Assembly (NCBI GenBank): GCA_905250885.1
Contig: CAJNOQ010003093.1
Span: 1 to 21,459, forward strand
Source: Didymodactylos carnosus
Taxonomy: Eukaryota; Rotifera; Eurotatoria; Philodinida; Philodinidae
Direction: 5' to 3'
DNA: 21,459 nt
In this document: positions 1 through 9,510 of the stretch, piece by piece
Layout: each line of letters begins with the position of its first letter
Numbering within the stretch: position 1 is the stretch's first letter
Position numbers and translations under genes: made by a program
The notes under the pieces: generated by a model
Seen by the model: only the letters and a program-made list of their open reading frames with translations
What the model was told of the DNA's origin: nothing
Database searches by the model: none

Positions 1-334
1 AATCTCCAAGATTAAGTAATCTGTGGTTATTGAGTCTCAAGAGTTTAAAGTTGGCAATTTTCAAGATGGCAGAATCCACGTTTTTCGGGGCTTTTCGTAA
101 AATTTCAATATCTCAGCAACGATACAACTTTACGATTTCCCCCTTTTACCAAAATTCCTTAAAATATTTGGTCTACAAGCGTTCCCACTCTGGAAAAGTT
201 TTGAGAAAATCGATTGAAGAACATCGGTCGTGACTTACGTGCAATGGCTCTTCAACATTTTTACCTTTTACGAATATGTATCATGAATGGGAATATAAAG
301 CACTCGAATAAGTCTATCTTTAAATATTTTCCAG
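1..334 (+). other. Probable intron upstream of the dehydrogenase exon
   Basis: This stretch ends in a pyrimidine-containing tract followed by AG at 333-334 (TTTTCCAG), exactly where homology to the dehydrogenase family starts. The open frame continues upstream to an ATG at 214, but the roughly 40 residues it adds do not resemble the NAD-binding part expected there. I read it as intron sequence that happens to be open. No donor with a convincing N-terminal exon is visible, so the 5' exons probably lie to the left of the window. Confidence 0.55.
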
Positions 335-1149
335 TCGATCGTATAACACCGGCGACAACCGATGCAGATCGCGATTACGTTCTGAATAAATGTGGAATTA
401 ATGATAAATGGCCAGTCATAACTGAACCGTTTATTCAATGGGTTATTGAAGATAATTTTTGTAATAATCGTCCGCCTTTAGAAAATTTATCGTCATATAA
501 TGTAATACTTACTGACAATGTTGAAGCTTACGAATGTATGAAAATGCGTTTATTGAATGCAAGTCATTCAGCGATGTGCTACTTAGGCTATCTAATGGGT
601 TACCGTTATATTCATGAAATTATTCTTGATCAAGATATAAAAGAATATATTGAATATTTGATGAATGATGAAGTTACATCGACATTACCTCCTGTTCCTG
701 GCATCGATTTAAATTTATATAAAACTACATTAATTACACGTTTTTCAAATTCAAATATAAAAGATACTGCTATGCGTGTGTGTATGGATGGCGCATCAAA
801 ATTTTCAAAATATTTAAATCCAACAGTTGTTGAACAATTAAAATCAGACAAACCGAAAATACATTTTTCATCATTGGCTATTGGTGCTTGGTTACGCTAT
901 ATAACTGGGGTCGATGAACAAAATAGACCAATAATTATATCAGATTCATTAGCAGATCAATTAAATTTGAAAGAAATTGCAAATAAAATAAAACCGAATG
1001 TTAAGCATTTATTAGCTGTCAAACAAGTGTTTGGTGAGCTGGGTACAAATGAGAAATTTGTTGATTCTGTTCAACAGGTAGTCAATTTATTGTATGAAAA
1101 TGGATCGAAGGCAACCCTAAAACAATGGTTAAATATGTACAAGTCATAA
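335..1149 (+). CDS. Mannitol dehydrogenase-family oxidoreductase, C-terminal exon (5' part outside window)
   Basis: This is the C-terminal catalytic domain of a long-chain polyol dehydrogenase (mannitol 2-dehydrogenase / fructuronate reductase family), which interconverts sugar alcohols and ketoses with NAD(H). The exon begins with VDRITPATTDADR and continues with WPVITEPFIQWVIEDNF, then KMRLLNASHS, VPGIDL and AWLRYITGVDE, all in family order. The Lys, Asn and His of KMRLLNASH match the spacing of the catalytic Lys295/Asn300/His303 described for the Pseudomonas mannitol 2-dehydrogenase. The fourth catalytic residue, an Asn, and the Rossmann fold would lie upstream and are not in the window. 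About 270 residues are present of the family's usual 480-500. The reading frame has no lesion and ends in a normal C-terminus. Alternative substrates (mannonate, arabitol, fructuronate) cannot be excluded. This family is common in bacteria and fungi and rare in animals, so transfer is an inference worth testing. Confidence 0.9.
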
Positions 1150-1218
1150 TAAATAGAATATTTCTCTGTAGCGAATGGTTTGTAGTTTATAAAACTGATT
1201 AGGCAGACAATATCGAAC

Positions 1219-1229
1219 AATAAAATAAA
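1219..1229 (+). terminator. Poly(A) signal for the dehydrogenase gene
   Basis: Two overlapping AATAAA hexamers (1219-1224 and 1224-1229) lie about 70 bp after the TAA stop. This is the expected place for 3'-end processing of the upstream gene. Confidence 0.6.
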
Positions 1230-2286
1230 ATAGTGTTAGATAATAGTCTTTAAACAACAGATAGTGAAGGTTTGTCCCACACACTAGGCAAACTGACTCT
1301 CTGATGAGTTGATCAGCGTTAAATTCGGATTTTTTGGAGAACATCATTGATGAATGATGCCCTGGCTTGTAAACGATCATTTTGAAAAAAAGAGGACAGA
1401 AGAGGTTGTTCTAAACTTTTTTCAGAGGATTAGTGTGGGGAAAAGAGGAGAAGAAAGAGGATTTTTTCCACTCTAAAAGTGTATTGTAGCACAGCGGGCA
1501 ATCACATGGAAATTAGGTGAAAAACGAAAGCTACTTTTTTAATGATTTAAATAGTGTTTTATATACACTAGCTAATGGCCAATTTAATGATGAACAATAT
1601 TTGATCCAAATGCTTTAAGTGGTGGAGATGGGCAACTCCCAATTTTTTGCAATTTTTGCTAAATAAATCTAAAATATAAATAATGAGAAGATAATTACTA
1701 GGTTAAAGTACTGTTCCAGTATAATTTCATAATATAATGCTTAAATGAAATATCTTCCCAGGAACTTTTTCTAATTCTACTACTGCATCATCTTATAATC
1801 CTAAGCTAACAATACATCTTTTGAAATCTGATCAAAATTTATATCCGGTTATCGAAATATTTGGAAAAAATTTAAAAGCAACTGATTGAAAATCGTTTGC
1901 ATTTCTGGCAAAAAATGTAAAATACGTTGGTTTAATATACTAACATTTCTGACAAACATTCTCTCATAGACGTGTGTCACTCACCTAAAAGCGTGTGTTA
2001 TAGAGAACTCTACGAGTCCCACGATCCTATCGCTGATGTTCAAACTTGTATACTGCTCGAAATACGTACCAAAACTCTATCCTTTCCTAGGGGGACAAAA
2101 TAGTAAAAATAGTAATCCTGAAGAACAGTTTATTATGAATGTGTGTAATCCTTAAAAATGAGTGTGTCGTAAGGAACTCGATGAGCCTATCGAATCATTT
2201 TCCGATTTTTTTTACGGACATAACAGAAGACCAGTGATCTTCTATTTGGCTTTCAAGTTATTTAATCGGCAGTGGTCTTCTATTAT

Positions 2287-2302
2287 GGGGGGGGGTGGGG
2301 GG
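2287..2302 (+). repeat. G-tract (G9-T-G6)
   Basis: Nine Gs, one T and six Gs stand in otherwise AT-rich DNA. This is enough guanine for an intramolecular G-quadruplex if the runs subdivide. It could equally be a replication-slippage mononucleotide run. Confidence 0.85.
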
Positions 2303-2617
2303 TATATCTTGCATGTCAGAAGTTCAGTATATAGTATATATATATACTTTTGTAGTACTATTAGATGGTGTTAAACTTGTTTTGCAGCCAGACGTTTTCT
2401 CTTGACGTATAGTACACATATTTGTATGTGTCGATTTTATTAATCTATATCGACATGTATCTCTTACAGGCTGACAGTGTTATATGCATCAAGAGTTTTA
2501 TTATACAAGAGACATTATAAGGAACTGAGTACGTTTTCAGACAAATGCAAATCTTTATATTGTACAAAACTGAACATAGTTAATTCTGAAAGAAATCAGT
2601 TCAACTGAACAATACGT

Positions 2618-2656
2618 ATAATAAACTTCAGTCGTACTAGGATTGAAGTTTATTAT
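2618..2656. repeat. Small hairpin with 13-bp perfect arms
   Basis: ATAATAAACTTCA at 2618-2630 is followed after 13 bp by its exact reverse complement at 2644-2656. No gene end lies next to it, so it is probably a remnant of a small foldback element and not a terminator. Confidence 0.8.
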
Positions 2657-3319
2657 AAGTATTTTTCTTATAACGAACAGAGTGCTGTTTCAATTATGTT
2701 GAGCCCTTCGTAAGTGTATGGCCCCAATGGTACATATCATTGAATTCGTAACAATTCTGGTTTATGTTGCTGTTTGCTCTGTCTCGATTGTCAGTTTATT
2801 TCCATGTGCATTAAGCTACTGGGTGTTTGTTGATTTATACTGGCGATGATGATGCTTGTCGAGCAGTTGATTGAACATCATATTTACCACTAAAAAACAA
2901 GAACATATCTCAAACGTTAGTAAAAAGGCAGCATGATTAGAAAACATTGCATTATCGTTTCATCTGGATATGATCATCGTCATTATCAATGATTACTCTC
3001 TTCGTTTGTTGCAATGATGTACGATATTCTTTATTAACATATGAGAACCTGTTTTCTTCTCGCTAATGGATAAGGTCATTGATTCTCTCTGTTTGATTTG
3101 TTGTGCGTGTTATCACAAGATAGAATGACTGTTGTATCCAGTTCAAAATTGTTGATGGGAACATTTGTAACAAATCATAAGGGATACGTTCGCTCAGATA
3201 CAATAAGTTATGAATATCGAGCCTCATATACCGTTGATCTTTCCAACTGCTTGAACAGAGTTTACAAAGAGAAAAGAGAAAAAAATGCATTATATTGAAT
3301 TATAATAATTTACCGCTTT

Positions 3320-3538
3320 TTACCTTTTTCTCTGAAATCTTTCTTTTTCTTCTTTGATTACATATTCCGACGGACAATCTTGATCGTCATAATCTTTGTG
3401 GACTGCAGTCAGATTAATACAGTAGTTGTCTAACTGCTGCTTAATGATTCTTCGTCCAATTTGGATGCTCCACAAATTAACTAACTTGATTTCATAAGGT
3501 GCAAGCTGAATAATATCGGCTTCACACCCGAAGCCGAT
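3320..3538 (-). CDS. Possible terminal exon of an unrecognised gene
   Basis: On the minus strand a strong acceptor (TTTTTTTAG) is followed by 72 codons with no stop, then TAA. The peptide opens with IGFGCEADIIQLAPYEIKLV and ends in a charged tail (KEEKERFQRKR). It contains Trp, four Cys and an acidic DYDDQD patch, a composition more like real coding sequence than random AT-rich DNA. Only phase 0 after the acceptor stays open. I do not recognise the family. The block around APYE loosely recalls ribosomal protein eL36, but too few positions agree to call it. No upstream exon could be joined: the next 300 bp upstream on this strand are taken up by a repeat element (3635-3868), which may have separated or disrupted the gene. 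Confidence 0.35.
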   Translation of the reverse strand: MGFGCEADIIQLAPYEIKLVNLWSIQIGRRIIKQQLDNYCINLTAVHKDYDDQDCPSEYVIKEEKERFQRKR

Positions 3539-3634
3539 CTAAAAAAACACTGAGAGAGAAAATATTATTGTTATCGATTGCAACATACATTTAAAATATC
3601 TGGATTTAAAATTCACTAGGTTTTCTATTAGTAG

Positions 3635-3868
3635 CAGAGCCCTGCAGATCGATCCTAACCTAACCTAACCTAACCTAACCTATAGGTTAGGTTAGGATTA
3701 GGTTGCAAAAGCTATAGATCAGGTTAGGATTAGGTTGCAAAAGTTATAGGCTAGATTAGGTTATAGGTTGTTCTATTTTTTTTTCAATGGTTAGGTTAGG
3801 ATTAGGTTGTGAAATTTTTTATAGGTTAGGTTATAGGTTGCCAAATACTGGCAACCTGCAGGGCTCTG
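3635..3868. mobile_element. Small TIR element carrying TTAGG-type repeats
   Basis: The perfect 13-bp inverted repeats CAGAGCCCTGCAG (3635-3647) and CTGCAGGGCTCTG (3856-3868) bound a 234-bp unit. Inside are a (CCTAA)5 run (3654-3681) and several copies of TAGGTTAGGATTAGGTTG in the opposite direction. The two orientations meet in an inner palindrome around CCTATAGG, and a 9-bp-stem hairpin (3835-3857) lies next to the right end. No coding capacity is visible, so this looks like a miniature non-autonomous transposon or foldback unit. No clear target-site duplication was found. Confidence 0.6.
3654..3681 (-). repeat. (CCTAA)n / (TTAGG)n microsatellite
   Basis: Five and a half tandem copies of CCTAA are present. 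TTAGG is the ancestral arthropod telomere unit, but this run is short, internal, and inside an inverted-repeat element, so it is best read as part of that element and not as a telomere. Confidence 0.85.
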
Positions 3869-5205
3869 ATCAGCAGTAAAACAAAACATCGTAAGAATTT
3901 TTTTTGTAAATTAAAAGCAGAACTCAGATGATTTTTAATGACCGGCGTAATCCAGAAACAACAGATGGATGCAATAGTCTACAATGTTAGTTAGATGCAT
4001 TTTACCCCCGAAAAGGAATTCACATATTATGTTATTAAGTTTTTACGATTCATTTCACTTCTGCCCTTTTAATTTTCTGATTTTGGCCGAATCTTTATCC
4101 TCATTTTGTCTTTTGAAAACGTGATAACGGTAGTATAGAGAACGCTGTGTTTTAGCGGACCTCTTCGAAGTTGAAGCAAAATGAAAAAAAGTAAGAAGAA
4201 ATTGGGTTAAATTCAGCATATTGTGGAAAATCACTGAAAGTTTACTTAAACCTATTTTAAATTCTTAGATTTGCTATTTTTTTTTACTTAGAAGCTCGCT
4301 CTGTATCTAACAAACTGATTTGACACTAAAACTGCGATCTATAGTCGAAAAATATCTTTTTTAAAAATCCTTCTTGTTAGTTTTCTAGAGATCCTCTGAA
4401 AAACACATTTGTTCACATGCTGCAGTTTAACTAGACGGTTTTTTAAAAACCGTACTTATAGTGGTTTTAAATTGTTTTTAACAGATCCAGTAGGGAGTGC
4501 ATCTTTTCAATCCTTAAGACTTATGATTTAGCTGAATCGGTTCACCCGTTGAGGTTTCAGTCGTCTCTTTCATCACGCCGTAACCGTGTAAACTTCACAG
4601 GTTTTTCTATGAATTTACGGGATTACATCAGTTTGCTGTGGTATTTATCATACAACTAAAAACGACCACCTCATTTAGTGTAAAACGATTTTAAACTCTT
4701 TCTTAAATTAACTTCATTTTGCAAATTTCACCGTTTTTCTGTTGTTTAAGTCACTTTTACAGCGTAAAAGATCGTAAAAGAATCTTTTCCAGATCCTATC
4801 AGTGAATGACAATCGCCAAACAATCTTTCGCAATTAAAACTCCGTTTTAACAGATGACTTTTAAAAGGCAGTGATGAATCCTCTCGTCATCAAGTGACAA
4901 CTTTTCGATACTTCAATGCTCCTTAAACAAGTGATATAATACATGATCCAAAAAAACAATATTGCTAACGTGAATCTGACGAAGTGTGTACAAGATGCAA
5001 TGTTTTCAAAATTAGTGTGCACTATAGTGTAGAGAACTGATTATTTTTTATATGAAATATCTGCTTGTTACAACTTCATTTATCGAAAAAACATGTAAGA
5101 AACTAACAGTACAGACATTCAACAGTTCACACAAATGAGAAAAAAATCAAAACCAAAACAAAAGAGAACTATGCTGCACATGAATATCATTTGCCCATGT
5201 ACTCC
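3869..5205. other. Intergenic DNA without a recognisable gene
   Basis: The region is AT-rich with frequent stops on both strands. The only notable structure is a short perfect palindrome, ACGGTTTTTTAAAAACCGT, at about 4434-4452. A 54-codon minus-strand ORF at 4055-4219 is open but unsupported. Confidence 0.5.
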
Positions 5206-5513
5206 TATTACTAGGAACAGTAATACTGAACAGCATTCCTGTTCCCAGTAACAGTAAATACTGACAGTATTATTGTTGCTGGTAATAGGAATATTCATAA
5301 AATTAGTATACTTTTTAGTAAAGTAATACAAGAAAAATATTCATCCAAGAACACGTTAGGAAATCTTTTGATTATTCATTTGAAAAAAGATTTTTCTCGT
5401 ATTGCTTTACTGAAAAGTATACTAGTTTACGAATATTCCTATTACAGCAACAGTAATAACGAGAGTATTACTGGTAATAGGGATACTTTTCAGCATTACT
5501 TTTACTAGTAATA
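5206..5513. mobile_element. 308-bp foldback (MITE-like) element
   Basis: The left arm, 5206-5338, reads as the reverse complement of the right arm, 5390-5513, around a 51-bp centre. Well-matched blocks include TATTACTA at the tips, GTAATAGGAATATTC and TAGTATACTTTT. The arms differ by scattered substitutions and a few small indels, so the insertion is not recent. The terminal motif TATTACTAG recurs several times within the arms as partial repeats. No ORF of note is present. It is most likely a non-autonomous element moved by a transposase encoded elsewhere. Confidence 0.75.
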
Positions 5514-5637
5514 CGCCGTAGCCGTAGATTGTCATGTAAAGAAAAGTTTGAATTAGAGTAGTAACTTTATGTTTACTTTATTCCAGGAAGTCAAAGTACC
5601 TTTAGTTTCCATTATTTCGATTTACTCTCTAACTAAA

Positions 5638-5686
5638 GCATACTTTACTAATGTGGCCTCTGTAGCATACTTTACTAATGTGGCCT
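5638..5686 (+). repeat. 27-bp tandem duplication
   Basis: The 22-mer starting GCATACTTTACTAATG occurs at 5638-5659 and again, unchanged, at 5665-5686, giving a 27-bp period. The period keeps the surrounding short open frame but no gene is recognised there, so simple slippage is the likely origin. Confidence 0.85.
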
Positions 5687-5818
5687 TGTTTTTATGCAAA
5701 AATGCTTTTCTACACTGTGCAAATAAAGTAGACAGAAAGTTGCACCCTTAATTCGAGTATAAGGTTTATGGTACTTTGTCCTAATAGTTTCTCAGCAGAA
5801 TGCTCGCCGATATCTCGG

Positions 5819-6002
5819 ATGACAATAATATTAATCATGGTATTTGCAATGTTCGTCCGAACACGTTCGGTCGCATCAAATTTTCAGACCGAACTATCGG
5901 ATTGTTGCATGGCTAGATGTGTACTATCATTCGCCAAAGAATTGAACAATCAAGATCTTTTGTCCTATATTCAATTCAACGTCACCTTTCCTTCAACTAT
6001 GG
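5819..6002 (+). CDS. Possible first exon of a small secreted Cys-containing protein
   Basis: The ATG at 5819 opens a hydrophobic stretch (MTIILIMVFAMFV, then RTRSVAS) that looks like a signal peptide with a plausible cleavage site. A polar segment with a CCMARC cluster, a QFNVTF glycosylation-type site and no stop follows, up to a GGGTAAGG donor at 6003. A TTTCAG acceptor lies at 6101, and a second AG at 6103 gives an alternative frame. Either choice continues for about 20 codons to a further GTAAGT donor near 6155, and then a TTTGCAG acceptor near 6177. The two joins give different short C-termini, both ending before 6240. I do not recognise a family. The signal peptide and donor context favour a real exon, but the later exons are short and ambiguous. 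It may be a remnant. Confidence 0.35.
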
Positions 6003-6103
6003 GTAAGGCAAGGCAGCAACGTCTAATTGAGACGTGAGTTAGTGCTGATGAATACGGACAACGTCAGATGAGCGATTTGCACTACCGTTATATTGTTTCA
6101 GAG

Positions 6104-8071
6104 AAAAAATATCAAATAATAAAGCTGCTCACGATAGAAACTCAAGTAGTAGTAAGTAAGTTCCATATCTTTGCAGACGTTCGATGTATTCATTGTCGGC
6201 GAGTGGACTAACTGATGACTGGTCGTTTTATCTACTATGAACTTGCAGACTCTGTATTCCTCGGAACTACCATAGTATTACTAGTACAATAATGCATACG
6301 TTGATGATGAAAATTATTTTTCACTCTAGTGATGCTTTCCTAAAAGCTAAAACTCCGTACATGGGTTTAAATTATAGGGAGAAAGAGTTACAGAAAAATA
6401 TCTGCTCAAATAGGAAATTTATTGTGTGATTGCAGAAACACTGTTCAAAATTGACGAAAAATTCAATGTGAAATCATATTTCAAAAATGTTCCTCTTTTT
6501 TTTATCGTACAGAGGACTTCGACGTTCTGTTTTCCAACCGTCAAATTTATATTTCGATGAGGTTCAAGTCAACGTCTTGTGTCAATATCTCAGAATTTAT
6601 CTATCGAAACACAAAAACGACCAAGTGTGTGTTAGATCATAGATTAGGGTAACTCACGTAGAAACTTGTTAAGCGTACTTAACCCGATTAGATATTTTGC
6701 AAGACATACATGTCAGTTAGTAATTGCATTCGAATAACGAGATTAGAACACATCTCATGTAGATAAAAAAAGAGCTTTCCATTCACTAAACTGAATTACG
6801 GCCTTTGTGCTCATCCGCCAATAACAAAGAACTATTTTTGGTGGTAGTAAGCTCAACAGACACTCCAAATAAAATCTGTCTTATGCTGTCTATCTTTCTG
6901 GTATCTGCATCTCATATTATTGCCGCTAACTTATTTTAAGTGGGAGTAATTACCACCAAACTTAAACTTAATTTATGCCAGTTTGTAGAGTGCATTGAGT
7001 ACTATGTATCGTCAAGAAATTTCGGCGGTCCTTTGAATATTGGTGAAATTATAAATTTTTTAATGTTGAACTTTGGTCAAAATTTTCGTTCTAGCGGATC
7101 GATATTTCGATATTTCATAAGTCATTCAGCAATAATGACAAAAATTTCGTTCAATTGTGTTTAGATGCACAATTATTCGTAGTTATTATGTATGTTAAAA
7201 AGGAAGACAAAATTTTTGTCTAACACACTTTTTATAAATTTCTTTTAAAACTGATAGCAGTTCATTATAGTCTGGTCGTTTGTATTCTTTTTTTCTTCGA
7301 TCCCTTTTCGCTTAAATACAATGATAAATAACGGTAAATATAATCTTCCACAAAATGTGCCACTCATTACGATACAACTTCGTATAATTTTGTCGAAATA
7401 TTTGCTTGAAAGTTCAGTTCTTTTTCACAAATACCGACGAGGTGTTTCTCAGAACTTTTAAAGAATTTTTTAATCACTTTTTGCTTTTGAGTTATAGAAG
7501 AAAATCAAAAGCTTCTTGAAAAACTGTGGTTATTGATATTCAAACTCTTTCAATGAACAACTGTGGTTTCAAGGCGAAAACAATAAAAACATTGTGTCTC
7601 AACAGTGTCAGACATTTGTGGAAAAAAAATTCGAGTTAACTGGATTAAGTTTTGAAAGACCAACTTAAGTAAAAGAGTGAACCAATGGAGAAAACAAGGG
7701 GCTCATAGCTGGAAGAAACCGAAGAAGAGTAATGCAGCTTTTCTCAGTACTCCAATGTCTTCTCGAAAAATATTGGCCGGGACTGGAAAGATGTGCCATT
7801 CGAAAGAAAATAGTTTTTTCTAGCAAACTATGTAACCAGCAACCCTTTTCTCAAGTAAAGTATTGCAAAAAAATCTTGATGTGAAGCTCAATATTTTATT
7901 GCGGCCATTAGGGTACTTAAAACGTTGAAATATTAGATGAAAACATCATGTGCAATCGCAAGAAATCGACTGATTGTTTAAAGTCGATCGAATTTGAGTT
8001 TTTTAAAAAGAATCGTACTAGTTAAAAAAACTGCGTTTTTTCAGTTAATAATTTATTATTTTTTACTTTAG
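6104..8071. other. Intergenic DNA without a recognisable gene
   Basis: Apart from the ambiguous continuation exons near 6104-6240, both strands show frequent stops. A 74-codon open frame ending at 7164 has a low-complexity, Phe/Ile-rich product and no splice or motif support. No RNA gene or clear repeat was seen. Confidence 0.5.
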
Positions 8072-8395
8072 AAAACTTATTCCGAATCGCTGTTAGATCC
8101 AGAAATATTAATATTCGATTATTCTCGGATGTACACATCTGATAACTTGTATGTCGCATTTCAAACTTTACCTTATTTTAAGCAAAAATATGGTGGAACA
8201 CCAAAACCTTGGAATGATGTAGTACACAAATCTGGCTGCTCTTCTTTTCTTTGTTTTCAGAATGATGCCGAAAAGTTTTATCTGTCAGTATCTGAAATTA
8301 ATCGTAAAATGTCTGATAAATCTATTATAGATAAATTAGATAAACATCCCAGTCAGTCACCTATATGTTTTGACGATTCGTTTTATTCGTTTTAA
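8072..8395 (+). pseudogene. Orphan fragment of a ubiquitin-activating enzyme (E1, UBA1-type) gene
   Basis: After a TTTACTTTAG acceptor (8071), 49 codons encode KTYSESLLDPEILIFDYSRM followed by NLYVAFQTLPYFKQKYGG and TPKPWND. A 42-bp GT...AG intron (8219-8260) joins this to NDAEKFYLSVSEINRKM. In UBA1-type E1 enzymes this block follows the first catalytic-cysteine half-domain and precedes the LIRKLA...GDLAPINAF segment. E1 activates ubiquitin with ATP and passes it to E2 enzymes. Only about 93 residues of a roughly 1050-residue protein are here. The frame runs off the family after IIDKLDKH and stops at 8395, so the adenylation core and catalytic Cys are absent. No other E1 exon is visible up- or downstream. 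This is best read as a duplicated, truncated copy. The intron is among the shortest in the window and was probably inherited from the parent gene. Confidence 0.75.
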
Positions 8396-8770
8396 CGCGA
8401 GATCAACTTAAAACATCACGCGAAACTCTGTTCACGAAAAATTTATCGGGAGAAATTCGTTTAAAAAAAGCGCGGGAATCGCGTTTCAGGTAATTATAGG
8501 TTGGGTTAAATACGCTAAATTTATCGTAAACAGAGTTTCGCGCGATACTTTGAAGCTAAACTCGCGTTTTTTCGCGTTGCATTGCTATTGTCGCACTAAA
8601 CGAAACTGATATAGAAACGCAATCAACATCGTGTCTAAATTATCAGTAACGCACAAATCGAATTTTTGGCTCGACAATGCCTTTGTCGCGTTTTTGTGTG
8701 AGATATTCGCTTTTTGCGAACCATTTTTAAATCTCTTCAGATTCGCGTTTCATTGATCTGAAATGTGATA
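8396..8770. repeat. CGCG-rich segment with a 29-bp inverted repeat
   Basis: The left arm, 8417-8445 (core CGCGAAACTCTGTT), is mirrored at 8516-8544 (core AACAGAGTTTCGCG) with three mismatches. The stretch is unusually rich in CGCG, GCGTTT and TTTCGCG words compared with the AT-rich flanks. No reading frame is open. It may be the end of a foldback element that inserted next to the E1 fragment. Confidence 0.6.
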
Positions 8771-9424
8771 AACGAATTTTGAGTTAATTAACACGCGTCT
8801 CAAATCTTAGTGATGATAGGTCGCTCGAACTGAATTTTGTAGTCCAGTCTACTATCTATCGTTAGTATTCTAAGTTTAGTTCTATTCTAGAACTTGTCAG
8901 GCAAGCTTACAAGTTACAACTAAAGATGGAAGGTAGGAAAGTTTATTTATTCTGAGGAAGGAAATAGGTAGAAGTCACATTAAATAAAGAAGTAAAACGG
9001 GAGAAGACACACTCAGAAATGAGTAAAATAAAGGTAAAGTGGTGTAGTAGAGAAACAGTACTGTTAAACAGTTCGCTTAACAGTAGTATGCACGTATAAG
9101 GGCTTAGGTTCCTAGTTAATGAAAAAAGAATAAGAAGGCCTGTTAGATTAAGAAACGAAGAGAAATTTGAATGTTCTCAAAAGAAAAAATAAGAAGAGAG
9201 AGTCGAAATCCGCCTATATCAATGAAAGTGTAAAAGAAGAAAGTCCGTCTCGATAGTTAGAGAGGACGAGTGATGGCGTATTAAAAAGACACTATAGGTC
9301 TCAGGGAGAAAGCGAAAACGCAGAGTGGAATTGAAATTGCGTTGTTTAGTGATTTAGGATTAAGGGTGGATGGATAAAGAATGAGTCAAAAAGAAAAACA
9401 AAAAATTAAATAAAGCAAACATAC
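8771..9424. other. Purine-rich intergenic DNA
   Basis: The plus strand from about 8925 to 9400 is strongly biased to A and G (many GAAGA, AAGAA and GAGAG words), with no open frame. Part of it would be the pyrimidine-rich intron following the exon-like ORF at 9425-9510 on the minus strand. Nothing else is supported. Confidence 0.45.
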
Positions 9425-9510
9425 CTTTTGTTGTAATATTGCAGATCAAGTTGATGATTTGAATCTTCTCCATTCCAGCCATTTATAGATGGAAGATGCG
9501 TCTTATAGGT
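9425..9510 (-). CDS. Isolated exon-like ORF, family unknown
   Basis: On the minus strand, TTTCTTATAG is followed by 86 bp open in phase 0 and then an AAAAG|GTATGT donor. It encodes TYKTHLPSINGWNGEDSN and then HQLDLQYYNK. The Trp/Asn/Gly/Tyr-rich, stop-free product flanked by both splice signals is more gene-like than its surroundings. A possible preceding exon starts MTAQTDPFQTLNIW (about 9570-9632) but would need a weak GGG|GTTTCA donor. No good downstream exon could be joined. I do not recognise the family. It is probably a gene fragment, or chance. Confidence 0.25.

Larger units (their letters stand above)
1230..3319. other. Intergenic DNA without a recognisable gene
   Basis: Both strands are full of stops, and the few open frames of 60-80 codons have no recognisable motif or splice context. 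Local structures are a G-tract at 2287-2302, a TATA-alternating run at about 2329-2350 and a perfect-arm hairpin at 2618-2656, listed separately. Confidence 0.6.

Noticed and set aside
214..334. N-terminal extension of the dehydrogenase frame from the ATG at 214
   Set aside because: The 40 residues before VDRITP do not resemble the family, and a good TTTTCCAG acceptor sits exactly at the boundary.
3320..3538. Ribosomal protein eL36
   Set aside because: Only the APYE word and general basic/hydrophobic spacing agree; the conserved core of eL36 is missing.
3654..3681. A true telomere or interstitial telomere site
   Set aside because: The CCTAA run is only 28 bp and lies inside an inverted-repeat unit.
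4055..4219. 54-codon minus-strand ORF with a hydrophobic start and a basic tail
   Set aside because: Length is within chance for this composition, there is no homology I recognise, and no splice or promoter support.
5569..5751. 60-codon ORF containing the 27-bp duplication
   Set aside because: The duplication happens to keep frame, but the product has no motif and the region no splice context.
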